A DNA stretch of 64,000 nt from Xylanibacter brevis ATCC 19188 (GTDB taxonomy: Bacteria > Bacteroidota > Bacteroidia > Bacteroidales > Bacteroidaceae), in contig NZ_JHXM01000017.1 of NCBI RefSeq assembly GCF_000621725.1, forward strand, positions 1 through 64,000, written 5' to 3'. The notes under the pieces are model-generated. The model saw only the letters and a program-made list of their open reading frames with translations. It ran no database searches and was not told where the DNA came from. Below, piece after piece: positions 1 through 7,906 of the stretch; positions within the stretch are counted from its first letter, which is position 1; each line of letters opens with the position of its first letter. The translations under genes were made by a program, and so were the position numbers.

Positions 1-231
1 TCGGCCGTCGAGCTATACCTTCCCGACGTAGGCGGCCTCAATCGCGGAAGTTTTAGCCTGCTGCGCAGGGAAATTTTTCAAAATCTGATTCAAAATTAAA
101 CAGGATCTTTTATCCATTCGGCTTGTGTCAGGCGAGAAAAAAAAAATAAAAATGAAAAATTTTGTTTTCAATTCTGGAAAATTTCCCGCCGACAGGCGGC
201 TCACAAATTATTAACCAAATTAATTTAATAC
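1..231. other. Left-edge segment, no confident gene
   Basis: No gene can be supported here. A + strand frame is open from the edge to a stop at 97-99 and could be the last 32 codons of a gene cut by the window, but its residues match nothing I recognise. A 63-codon minus-strand frame covers most of the same bases and is Phe- and Lys-rich because of A/T runs at 138-175, so it looks fortuitous. In Bacteroidales the smalltalk gene that follows is often preceded by an HU-like DNA-binding gene; I could not recognise an HU C-terminus here. Confidence 0.3.
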
Positions 232-232
232 T

Positions 233-334
233 ATGAAAAACAAAATTGAAACTTGGAAATTTATCGTGCAGACCATCATCGCCGTGCTCACGGCGATTGC
301 CACTAGCCTCGGCGTGGCTAGTTGTATGAACTAG
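233..334 (+). CDS. Smalltalk-family micro-protein (33 aa)
   Basis: This 33-residue protein has the features of the Bacteroidota 'smalltalk' family: a short charged N-terminus (MKNKIETWKF), one hydrophobic helix rich in Ile, Val, Ala and Thr (about residues 11-27), and a Gly-Val-Ala-Ser-Cys end. The helix should insert in the inner membrane. The function of the family is unknown. In related genomes it usually sits between an HU-like DNA-binding gene and an N-acetylmuramoyl-L-alanine amidase; here the upstream side is cut by the window and no amidase follows, only a repeat cluster beginning one base after the stop. The start is the only ATG in frame and lies after an A/T-rich leader, as is usual for these genes. 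Confidence 0.75.
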   Translation: MKNKIETWKFIVQTIIAVLTAIATSLGVASCMN

Positions 335-540
335 GAACCCCTCCCCATCCCTCCCAAGGGGAGGGGGTTGGTTGACTACGTAGGCACTCCCCTCCCTTCA
401 AGGGGAGGGGCAGGGGTGGGGTCTGTATCTCCATTGGCAGTTAGAACAACACTGACCCCACCCCCGACCCCTCCCCTACATGGGAGGGGAGAAAACAACA
501 CAATCCAACATCCCCTCCCCGACCCTCCCGAGGGAGGTGG
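335..540. repeat. G+C-rich palindromic repeat cluster (copy 1)
   Basis: The segment holds several imperfect palindromes built on CCCTCCCC...GGGGAGGG, for example around 348-367, 389-410 and 470-491. The 39 bases 453-491 recur at 49045-49083 with one mismatch. The run continuing through AAAACAACACAA and a second CCCTCCCC block (about 470-530) recurs at about 49173-49235. Such arrays are dispersed intergenic repeats in Bacteroidota and often yield spurious Pro- and Gly-rich ORFs, one of which (368-652) I reject as a gene. Bases 541-731 after the cluster hold nothing I can name. Confidence 0.8.
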
Positions 541-731
541 GAATCCAGTCCTTTTTCTATCTGATTTCTACTTTAATTGGTTTCAATCTAAAGAATCTGC
601 TGAGCCTCTACTGAAACGCAAAAAAAGGATTACCCTTAGATTTTTCGCTTGACCCCTAAATTTCTACTGAGCCCTTTAAATTCATTAAACAATTATTATT
701 GCACAAGAAAAAGCGTAACTTTTCTTCTCTT

Positions 732-767
732 AAAGTGGCACTTTTCTCTTTTTATTTCGTACCTTTG
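732..767 (+). promoter_or_regulatory. Promoter with overlapping 13-bp palindrome
   Basis: TACCTTTG at 760-767 is a -7 box about 28 bases before the ATG at 796. A perfect odd palindrome, AAAGTG-G-CACTTT (732-744), covers the place where a -33 element should lie, so it could be an operator. The same palindrome type forms both ends of the element at 47162-47313. Confidence 0.6.
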
Positions 768-795
768 CACCAACCTAACTAAATAGTATTACAAA

Positions 796-3081
796 ATGAG
801 AACAACCATTATCACAGTTGCTATATTGCTGGGAGCCTTAAATAGTATAGAGGCTCAAGAAAAAGTGATGAGCATACTGAAAACCAACGGTAGCAGTAGT
901 AAAACACGAGTAGCAGAACTAGACCAAATCAAGTTTCTACCATTTGACATTAACCATCTGCAACAACCTTCGAGTGAAACCCAGAGCCAGCCTGCAACCA
1001 TGATCATGAAACTGATCAACGGTGCACAGATGCGCACCAGTGTGGACGAGGTGAAGGACATTTCGTTTGCTGACACACTCTATCATACCAACAGTATGGG
1101 ACAGCACATTCTGGAAACAGACGAGCTGATTTGGCCCGACGATCGACTGCTGCCACATCTGTTACCACCGGCCTCTACGATCAAGACGCTCGACATGCCT
1201 GCCGCACGACTGGGCAATGCCGAACGCGTGATGTTCTGCACACTGCAAGGCATCGTCAACCGCACCTGTCCACGTATTCTGCTCTATAACCACAATGAAG
1301 AGCCACAAAGCACATGGCCATCTGCCAACGGACTGAGAACGAGTGCCATTTCAACAGGGAATCCCTACGAACTGGTGAAGTCTTATATGGAAGAGCTCAA
1401 CGGACTGGTGCTCTATAGTAATCAACTGAGCGACCACTATGCTAATCTGGCCGTCACTATTGGTGGACTCGACAGGTTGCTACCGGTGACATCAGAAATT
1501 AAAGAAAAGCTGGAAGCTAATGGCATTCAACTCCCTGTGGTGGTTAATCTTACACAACTCACCATGAGTACTGCCGCAGACATCTATACCTACCTCTACG
1601 ACAACTACTGGCAGCGCTGCAACCATCGACTTCTGATAAGCCTGAATCCCACGATTCCCTATGTGCACGACATCGGTGCTGCGTGCGGATCTGCTTGCAT
1701 CTGGCTAGACCCACGCCAAAAGGACGAACGTGAGGTGATGGACAAGATGTTAAAGGACATGACCCCTGGACGCGACATCGTGCTGGGATGGTATCCCGAA
1801 GAACGATCGGGTGTTGGCGAAGCTACCAAATACGGACTGTCAACCGTGCCTGCCGACTTCTTTGAAAATGCTACTGTCTATTCTGCTGTCAACACTCCTA
1901 TCAAGATTGCTCCTGTGCCCCAACGTCCCAAGCTGGAAAATAAGATTTATGCAGCCGTATATATCAGTGATGGCGACAACATACAGTATTGCCAGCATGC
2001 AATGGCAAAGATTTTCGAGCAAGGCGGCCGAGGACAGATGCCGATGAACTGGACCATTAGCCCTGCTTTGGCAGACTTTGCGCCAGCCATGCTGAACTAC
2101 TACTATGGTAAGGCGTCAAACAACGACTGCTTTGTCTGTGGCCCTTCAGGACTCGGCTACGCTATGCCTTACGATGCCCACAATAATAAATATTATAGCC
2201 ACATTGTCAAGACTGAACCGTTTAACAAATACACGCAGCTCACACAACGATACCTTGAGAAAACTGGGCTACGCGTCATCACCATCTGGGACAACATCCA
2301 CAACAACCATGGCAGCTGCTATGCCAACAATTGCTCGTACCTTTATGGATTGACCATCAACGACTGGGAACGACAAAACGGCCGACTCCAGGGATCGATT
2401 CAATCGGGTACACTGCCTATTGCGCCACAATATCCATGCTACGCCAATAGCACAGATGTGGTCACAGACTTCTTCAATCGAGACATTAAGAACTTTGACG
2501 GCACCAAACCTATGTTCGTCACAGGACAGGTCACCGTGTGGGACGTAGGCCCAGATAAGCTGGTAGCTCTTAAAGATAAGCTCAATACGCTTTCGCCAGG
2601 CAACGTTAGCATCGTGCGTGCCGACCATTGGTTCAGCTACTATCGCGAAGCAAATCATCTACCATTCAACATCACCATGCTGCAAGACATGAAGATCACC
2701 TGTTCCTCTGCCAAGACGCCTGCAAGATATGCTGCAGACGGGTCACCATCATCAAGCAACACATGGATTTCAAGACAGTCGAAAAATCAAGGATGGATAC
2801 AGATGGATTTTCAAGAGCCCTACGAAATCAGCCGCTATGTGATACGCCATGCAGAGACATCTGGACTCGACCCAGAACTAAACACACGTGATTTCACTAT
2901 TGAGCTCAGTATGGACGGTGAGACATGGACCACCATTGGCACCTATACCGGCAACACAGCCCCTGTGACCGAAGCCAACATCACGCCCACACAGGCACGA
3001 TATGTACGACTGAACGTCACTAACGGCGGTGCAGACGGATATGTGCGCATCGGAGATATTGAGATAGAAGGAGCGCATTAA
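796..3081 (+). CDS. Secreted GxGYxYP-domain protein with C-terminal F5/8 (discoidin) domain
   Basis: The 761-residue protein begins with a signal peptide (about residues 1-20, ending near EAQ). A region of about 110 residues follows, and from about residue 110 the protein matches the GxGYxYP family, a putative glycoside hydrolase group of Bacteroidota. The family hallmark is seen as GLGYAMP at residues 452-458, so its second Tyr is Met here. A conserved SDGDNIQY segment lies near residue 395. The last 130 residues form an F5/8 type C carbohydrate-binding fold ending in ARYVRLNV and a terminal IGDIEIEG strand. The layout suggests a surface or periplasmic glycan-acting protein; no enzyme activity is established for the family. 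It is monocistronic, with a terminator just after the stop. No SusC/SusD genes lie nearby. Confidence 0.85.
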   Translation: MRTTIITVAILLGALNSIEAQEKVMSILKTNGSSSKTRVAELDQIKFLPFDINHLQQPSSETQSQPATMIMKLINGAQMRTSVDEVKDISFADTLYHTNSMGQHILETDELIWPDDRLLPHLLPPASTIKTLDMPAARLGNAERVMFCTLQGIVNRTCPRILLYNHNEEPQSTWPSANGLRTSAISTGNPYELVKSYMEELNGLVLYSNQLSDHYANLAVTIGGLDRLLPVTSEIKEKLEANGIQLPVVVNLTQLTMSTAADIYTYLYDNYWQRCNHRLLISLNPTIPYVHDIGAACGSACIWLDPRQKDEREVMDKMLKDMTPGRDIVLGWYPEERSGVGEATKYGLSTVPADFFENATVYSAVNTPIKIAPVPQRPKLENKIYAAVYISDGDNIQYCQHAMAKIFEQGGRGQMPMNWTISPALADFAPAMLNYYYGKASNNDCFVCGPSGLGYAMPYDAHNNKYYSHIVKTEPFNKYTQLTQRYLEKTGLRVITIWDNIHNNHGSCYANNCSYLYGLTINDWERQNGRLQGSIQSGTLPIAPQYPCYANSTDVVTDFFNRDIKNFDGTKPMFVTGQVTVWDVGPDKLVALKDKLNTLSPGNVSIVRADHWFSYYREANHLPFNITMLQDMKITCSSAKTPARYAADGSPSSSNTWISRQSKNQGWIQMDFQEPYEISRYVIRHAETSGLDPELNTRDFTIELSMDGETWTTIGTYTGNTAPVTEANITPTQARYVRLNVTNGGADGYVRIGDIEIEGAH

Positions 3082-3084
3082 TAA

Positions 3085-3127
3085 AAGAGGGAGCACATTG
3101 AATTTTTTAACTCTGCGCTCCCTTATT
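3085..3127 (+). terminator. Rho-independent terminator
   Basis: GGGAGC (3089-3094) pairs with GCTCCC (3117-3122), and TTATTTTT follows. It ends the GxGYxYP transcript. Confidence 0.6.
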
Positions 3128-3193
3128 TTTCTTTGCAATTTCGATCCATGTTCTCTAATTTTTGACATAACAACCAAGAATAATGAGATGTGG

Positions 3194-3225
3194 TTTGGTT
3201 AATAGCAAAAAACTTAGTACCTTTG
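3194..3225 (+). promoter_or_regulatory. Consensus promoter with no downstream ORF
   Basis: TTTG at 3194-3197 is followed after 20 bases by TACCTTTG at 3218-3225, one of the best consensus promoters in the window. Transcription should start near 3232. No coding frame on this strand begins before the terminator at 3412-3456. Confidence 0.65.
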
Positions 3226-3231
3226 CAAAGT

Positions 3232-3456
3232 ATTCAAAAAACAAACCTGACCGCTATTAACTAATTATAAGAATCAACCCTTATTGTAGTTAGTATATCT
3301 TCAACTGAAGACATTTGTGTGTCAAGCAGTTAGCAACGAGTATAGTGGTATATTATAACCTCTATCTTTATCTCAAATTATTATACTAGACTATTTTCTT
3401 ATATGAATAGCTGTGCGATGCCTCCCAAACGAAAGAGGCATCGCACAAGTGTTTTT
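3232..3456 (+). ncRNA. Candidate small RNA between promoter and terminator
   Basis: The roughly 225-base stretch lies between a consensus promoter and a strong intrinsic terminator and has no plausible ORF. The only ATG with any run, at 3404, sits just before the terminator and would read through it. Internal pairing is visible: AACTA with TAGTT and ATAAG with CTTAT between 3259 and 3292, and TCTTCA/TGAAGA around 3298-3311. I do not recognise a known RNA family such as 6S, tmRNA or SRP RNA. The 3' end runs just into the stop codon of the convergent yihY-like gene, so the RNA could also act on, or simply insulate, that gene. Confidence 0.45.
3412..3456 (+). terminator. Strong intrinsic terminator
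   Basis: TGTGCGATGCCTC (3412-3424) and its exact complement (3435-3447) form a 13-bp perfect stem with a 10-base loop, followed by TTTTT at 3452-3456. The T-run is on the + strand side; the minus-strand side is less T-rich, so its main direction is rightward. Confidence 0.8.
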
Positions 3457-4723
3457 ATTCACCCTTATAGAGCGACTCTAGACGGATGTCGCGAGCTTGA
3501 CGCAGGTAGGCATTACGCTGAACAACAGCTCGTACCCACTCGTCAGTCAGCAAGTTGGCTACAGGCAAGTTAAGCTGCCATCGTCCTTGTGCTTCCAGCC
3601 GATCTACCATCACACCCACGCTCAGGTTGTCAAGACTTTCGGCTGGAAGATAGCGCGACTCATCACCTTTCTCATCAGGAGTGATCTCTATCAACAGACG
3701 CGCTTCTTGCAATTGATACAACAGGTCATAAACCACACGAATGGGAATGCCTGACGACTGTCGCAGTTCTTCGGCTGTAGGCCCACGGCGCCCGTCGGCA
3801 AAACGGCGGCACACGATGCTCATGAGCAAGGCACTAAGCATGAGCTGATAGCGATGGCTAATATCCTCTGTACGACCATTATAGACATAGTAGTCAAGGT
3901 TCTGCGAAGTATAAGTCAACTCGGCTCCAAAAAGACAGATGGTCCAGGAGATTTGTACCCACAACATAAACATAGGTAGCGCAGCAAACGAACCATAAAT
4001 GGCATTATACCCCGTGACCCACATCTGAGAATGAATATAGAAGAACTGAACCAGCTGCATGGCTATGCCCGACAATATGCCTGGGATAATTGCATTCTTA
4101 ACTTTGACATGCGTATTGGGCATAAACACATATAACCCAATGAACAATAGCGACATGAGGATATAGGGCGACATATCTATGAGTTTCCTGACAAACGATC
4201 CCAATAATAGGAAATCGGTCATCGAATCGGCCATCGTGGCTAAGAAAAGGCTGAGACCGGTAGAGATAACAATAAAAATGGGAAACAGGAAGAACATGGC
4301 GAAATAATCGGTTACAGTACGAAAAATACTGCGCTTTCTCTTCACCTGCCAAATCTCGTTGAAAGCAATCTCAATGTGATTTACCAGCAGCATCACGGTG
4401 TAAAGCATAAAGATAAGACCTACGCCCAAGAAGATACCACTCTTGGTGTGCACCAAGTAGCTATTGACAAAACCTATGATAACCTCAGCCACTTGGGGTT
4501 GCGACGAGAAGGCATCGCGAAACCATAGCTCTATATAACGATTGTAGCCAAAACCACGGGCTATGGCAAAGATAACCGCCATGATAGGCACAATAGCCAA
4601 CAGCGTACTGTATGTCAGAGCCGAAGCCTGATTAACCACACGCTCCTTCGTAAAAAAGCGAATAGCCAGATAGGCTATTTTATAAACGGGCAACTGTTGA
4701 AGATTTCTAACTTTTGATTTCAT
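3455..4723 (-). CDS. YihY/BrkB-family inner membrane protein
   Basis: The 422-residue protein has the YihY (UPF0761) fold in its first 280 residues: an N-terminal cytoplasmic stretch, then about six membrane segments, with the family's ASALTYSTLLAIVPI near residues 37-51 and LPMFMLWVQISW near residue 255. The remaining 140 residues are soluble and look like a winged-helix-type extension (AEELRQSSGIPIRVVYDLLYQL), as is common in Bacteroidota members. The family was once called ribonuclease BN in error; its transport role is unproved. No -7 box lies between this gene and rnpB, so transcription may come from rnpB read-through. The stop overlaps the T-run of the convergent terminator. Confidence 0.85.
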   Translation of the reverse strand: MKSKVRNLQQLPVYKIAYLAIRFFTKERVVNQASALTYSTLLAIVPIMAVIFAIARGFGYNRYIELWFRDAFSSQPQVAEVIIGFVNSYLVHTKSGIFLGVGLIFMLYTVMLLVNHIEIAFNEIWQVKRKRSIFRTVTDYFAMFFLFPIFIVISTGLSLFLATMADSMTDFLLLGSFVRKLIDMSPYILMSLLFIGLYVFMPNTHVKVKNAIIPGILSGIAMQLVQFFYIHSQMWVTGYNAIYGSFAALPMFMLWVQISWTICLFGAELTYTSQNLDYYVYNGRTEDISHRYQLMLSALLMSIVCRRFADGRRGPTAEELRQSSGIPIRVVYDLLYQLQEARLLIEITPDEKGDESRYLPAESLDNLSVGVMVDRLEAQGRWQLNLPVANLLTDEWVRAVVQRNAYLRQARDIRLESLYKGE

Positions 4724-4755
4724 CGAGGTTAATCATGTAGCGTAAAGAGAAAAAA

Positions 4756-5145
4756 CGAAAGCAGCGCCCCTATAAGCCGGGTTCTGTACTGACAAAAAGT
4801 CAGCGCCTGCCATTTATCTACTACGTACGTCACCATACGTCTCTAGCGTTCTACCCTCCATCGCATCCTCAAAGGAACTCGAGCGGGCAACCCTCAACTG
4901 GCGATGGTATACATGAACTTGCAGTCTCCAGATGGAACAGCCCAACGATCACCCGCTGGCTGGTGGTCTCTTACACCACCTTCTCACCCTTACCTTATAT
5001 AAATATGAGGCGGTTATTTTCTTCTTCCATATCCAGCTGTCGCCAACTGCTTCTACTTTCAGAAGTGGAGCACCCTATACTGCCCGGACTTTCCTCTCGT
5101 CTCTCCTTTCAGAAACACCAGCGGCAAGCCGGAACGCTGCTTTCG
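4756..5145 (-). ncRNA. rnpB: RNase P RNA (rnpB)
   Basis: Read on the minus strand, the RNA starts near 5145 and has the conserved GAGGAAAGTCCGGGC of RNase P RNA near 5099-5085. It ends with the equally conserved ACAGAACCCGGCTTAT at about 4787-4772. The first 11 bases, CGAAAGCAGCG (5145-5135), pair exactly with CGCTGCTTTCG (4766-4756) to make helix P1. A T-run (TTTTTTC) follows P1 directly, so P1 also serves as the terminator stem. The RNA is the catalytic subunit that trims tRNA 5' leaders. The length of about 390 bases fits a bacterial type A RNA. Confidence 0.93.
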
Positions 5146-5151
5146 CGTGTG

Positions 5152-5159
5152 CAAAGGTA
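5152..5159 (-). promoter_or_regulatory. rnpB promoter (-7 box)
   Basis: On the minus strand this reads TACCTTTG and lies seven bases before the 5' end of P1. Confidence 0.7.
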
Positions 5160-5294
5160 ATACTTTTTTTTGAATGATGCTAATTTTTGTTTAATTTAAA
5201 GAATTAAATGAATGTAAAAATACTGTTGGCAGTCGCAAACGGACATTAAAGGCGTGGCACGAAATGTTAAAATCAAACAAAAAGAACGGACATA

Positions 5295-5327
5295 TTGTCA
5301 GTTTTTAAACTTTTGCCCATATATTTG
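5295..5327 (+). promoter_or_regulatory. Promoter of the HtrA gene
   Basis: TATATTTG at 5320-5327, with TTG at 5295-5297. It lies inside a possible upstream extension of the reading frame, which shows that translation must begin at 5368 or 5377 and not at 5254. Confidence 0.6.
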
Positions 5328-5367
5328 CATCAAAGGATTACACGAAATTATAAACATTAACACTAAT

Positions 5368-6885
5368 ATGAAGATTATGGATAAGAAAAAGATTGCTAAT
5401 TATGTTATCCCGGCCCTCAGCTTGACGGCCATCGTATTCTCGGTAGCAGCTTTTAACCAGACAAACGCAGCCAATGTGCTGGCTGCAAATCCGGAGACCA
5501 CAGAAATCTCTAACCTGCCGGCCGCACAGCCAGTAGATTTGACATACGCTGCAGAAAAAGCGCTCCCAACTGTTGTACATATCAAGTATGTGCAGAACTC
5601 AAAAATCCAGACCGTAGAGGTGCAAAGCGACCCCTTTGAGGATTTTTTCTCTGACCCATTCGGCGGATTCTTCGGACGCGGACAGCGCGGACAGGGAGGT
5701 ACACACAAACAGAAGGTGCAGACACCTAAAAAAACTGCCACAGGTAGTGGTGTTATCATTTCAACCGATGGCTACATTGTGACCAACAACCACGTGGTGG
5801 ACGGTGCCGACGAACTGACCGTCACCTTGTCTGACAGTAAGGAATATTCAGCACGCATCATCGGAGCCGACAAGACCACCGACTTGGCTCTTATAAAGAT
5901 TGACGGTAAGAACCTGCCAGCCATCCGCATAGCCAATAGCGACAATGTGAAAGTGGGCGAATGGGTTTTAGCCATCGGCAATCCTCTGGGACTGAACAAT
6001 ACAGTGACCGCTGGTATTATCTCAGCTAAGGCTCGTACACTGGGCGCCAATGGCGTAGAGAGCTTCATACAGACCGACGCAGCCATCAATGCAGGTAACT
6101 CGGGTGGTGCCTTGGTCAACACCAATGGTGAATTGGTTGGTATCAACGCTATGCTTTATTCACAGACTGGTTCTTATAGCGGCTACGGATTCGCCATTCC
6201 TACTGCTATGATGAACAAGGTGGTAGAAGACCTGAAGAAGTATGGCACCGTACAGCGCGCCATGATTGGTATTGGCGGACACGACGTCAAGGCCCAGGTG
6301 GACCTCGAAAAAGAAGAAGGCAAGGAGCCTACCGACTACGGCACAATGGAAGGTATCTATGTAGGTGAAGTATTAGAGGAAAGCGCTGCTGCAGAGGCAG
6401 GTATCGAAAAGGGTGATATCATCATCGAGGTGGACGGCAAGAAACTGACCAAATATGGTGAGCTCACTGGTATCCTGGCTCAGAAGCGTCCTGGCGACAA
6501 GGTAACCCTGACCTACTTGCACAACAAAAAGAAACAGACGAAGACTGTCACTTTGCGCAATGAGCAAGGCAATACCAAGGTAGTGAAGAATGCCGACATG
6601 GATGTACTGGGAGCAGACTTCCGCGAAATCACGAAAGCACAGAAGGAACAGCTTGAGATCAGCTACGGATTGGAGGTACTGAAAGTGAATGCTGGCAAAA
6701 TGAAAGAAGCAGGCATCCCCAAGGGCTTCATCATTCAGCGCGTAAACGACGAACAAATTAAGTCTGTCGAAGACCTTCAAGAGGTAGTTAAAGAAGCTTC
6801 AACTTCGAAAGAGCCTGTGCTGATCATCAAAGGTCTGTTCCCCACAGGAAAACGCGGCTATTTCGTTGTACAATTGAGCGAGTAA
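5368..6885 (+). CDS. degP: Do/DegP-like periplasmic serine protease (HtrA)
   Basis: The 505-residue protein is an HtrA-type protease and chaperone of the periplasm. After a membrane/signal segment (about residues 10-30) comes a trypsin-like domain with the triad His142 (NNHVV), Asp172 (DLALI) and Ser245 (GNSGGALV). Two PDZ domains follow (about 295-385 and 410-500), as in the two-PDZ DegP/DegQ class. A Gly/Phe/Arg-rich loop near residues 90-115 (GGFFGRGQRG) matches the flexible LA-loop region. The family degrades or refolds damaged envelope proteins. The start is set by the promoter at 5320-5327; a second Met three codons on (5377) is also possible. A terminator follows the stop and rpoD comes next. 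Confidence 0.93.
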   Translation: MKIMDKKKIANYVIPALSLTAIVFSVAAFNQTNAANVLAANPETTEISNLPAAQPVDLTYAAEKALPTVVHIKYVQNSKIQTVEVQSDPFEDFFSDPFGGFFGRGQRGQGGTHKQKVQTPKKTATGSGVIISTDGYIVTNNHVVDGADELTVTLSDSKEYSARIIGADKTTDLALIKIDGKNLPAIRIANSDNVKVGEWVLAIGNPLGLNNTVTAGIISAKARTLGANGVESFIQTDAAINAGNSGGALVNTNGELVGINAMLYSQTGSYSGYGFAIPTAMMNKVVEDLKKYGTVQRAMIGIGGHDVKAQVDLEKEEGKEPTDYGTMEGIYVGEVLEESAAAEAGIEKGDIIIEVDGKKLTKYGELTGILAQKRPGDKVTLTYLHNKKKQTKTVTLRNEQGNTKVVKNADMDVLGADFREITKAQKEQLEISYGLEVLKVNAGKMKEAGIPKGFIIQRVNDEQIKSVEDLQEVVKEASTSKEPVLIIKGLFPTGKRGYFVVQLSE

Positions 6886-6911
6886 ACGCATTGTATTGTT
6901 AAAAGTTATTA

Positions 6912-6957
6912 AAAGGAGGAAAAAAGTTAAGACAAAACACTTTTTCCTCCTTTCTCT
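6912..6957 (+). terminator. Intrinsic terminator after the HtrA gene
   Basis: AAAGGAGGAAAAA (6912-6924) pairs with TTTTTCCTCCTTT (6941-6953), followed by CTCTTT. It abuts the rpoD promoter. Confidence 0.75.
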
Positions 6958-6961
6958 TTAC

Positions 6962-6969
6962 TATCTTTG
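6962..6969 (+). promoter_or_regulatory. rpoD promoter (-7 box)
   Basis: TATCTTTG, 29 bases before the rpoD ATG. Confidence 0.65.
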
Positions 6970-6998
6970 CGCTCTATAGACTTTAACACTGGTACCTG

Positions 6999-7862
6999 AT
7001 GAGACAACTTAAAATTACCAAATCAATCACTAACCGTGAGAGCGAAGCTCTCGACAAATACCTCCAAGAAATCGGCAAAGAGTCGATGATCAGCACGGAG
7101 GAAGAAGTTGAACTTGCCCAACTGATTCGCAAAGGCGACAGGAAAGCGCTAGAGAAGTTAACAAAGGCTAATCTGAGATTCGTAGTCTCGGTAGCTAAGC
7201 AGTACCAGAACCAGGGACTGTCCCTACCCGACCTCATTAACGAAGGTAATCTGGGACTCATCAAAGCCGCCGAGAAATTCGATGAGACACGCGGATTTAA
7301 ATTCATCTCCTATGCTGTGTGGTGGATTAGGCAAAGCATACTGCAAGCCATCGCTGAACAGAGTCGAATAGTGAGATTGCCACTAAACCAGGTGGGCTCG
7401 ATGAATAAGATAAACCGAGTGGCTAGTAAGTTCGAACAAGAGAACGAACGCAGACCTTCTGCTCGTGAGTTGTCAGAACACATAGATTTGCCCATGGAGA
7501 AAATTGATGAAGCCATCAATATTTCCGGAAAGCAAGTGTCGGTAGATGCCCCTTTTGCCGACGGAGAAGAAAGCTCATTGCTGGATGTACTAGTGAACGA
7601 CAATTCACCATCGGCCGACCGCGAACTGGTAAGAGAATCGTTACAGTCGGAAATAAGAGATGTGCTGAAGGAACTGAACGAGCGCGAACGCAATATCATT
7701 ATGGCATTCTTTGGCATAGATCAGCCAGAGATGACATTAGAGGAGATTGGTGTGCGATTTGGTTTGACGCGCGAACGAGTGAGACAAATTAAAGAAAAAG
7801 CTATTCGACGGCTGCGTTGCAACGCTAAGAACAAGGTCTTACTCAGCTATTTAGGGGCATAA
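6999..7862 (+). CDS. rpoD: Primary sigma factor RpoD (sigma-70, Bacteroidota type)
   Basis: The 287-residue protein is the housekeeping sigma factor. It lacks region 1.1 and starts with region 1.2 ([14 protein letters not shown]), then region 2 with core-binding [13 protein letters not shown] and the DNA-melting [13 protein letters not shown], region 3 (about 150-200) and region 4 with the helix-turn-helix [19 protein letters not shown]. The short form is normal for Bacteroidota, where this factor reads TTTG/TAnnTTTG promoters such as those seen throughout this window. No promoter is visible between it and the next gene 44 bases on, so some read-through is likely. Confidence 0.96.
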   Translation: MRQLKITKSITNRESEALDKYLQEIGKESMISTEEEVELAQLIRKGDRKALEKLTKANLRFVVSVAKQYQNQGLSLPDLINEGNLGLIKAAEKFDETRGFKFISYAVWWIRQSILQAIAEQSRIVRLPLNQVGSMNKINRVASKFEQENERRPSARELSEHIDLPMEKIDEAINISGKQVSVDAPFADGEESSLLDVLVNDNSPSADRELVRESLQSEIRDVLKELNERERNIIMAFFGIDQPEMTLEEIGVRFGLTRERVRQIKEKAIRRLRCNAKNKVLLSYLGA

Positions 7863-7906
7863 AAGCGATTTCAATAGAGTATTAACACACAAGTAAATAG
7901 AAAGTT

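Noticed and set aside
13..204. 63-codon minus-strand frame at the left edge
   Set aside because: Low-complexity Phe/Lys content from A/T runs; no promoter and no recognised domain.
368..652. 94-codon + strand frame across the first repeat cluster
   Set aside because: It consists of Pro/Gly-rich translation of palindromic repeats and has no promoter or start context; the same kind of frame arises at the second cluster.
5254..5367. N-terminal extension of the HtrA gene
   Set aside because: The -7 box at 5320-5327 lies within it, so this part would not be transcribed from that promoter, and the signal segment begins after 5368.
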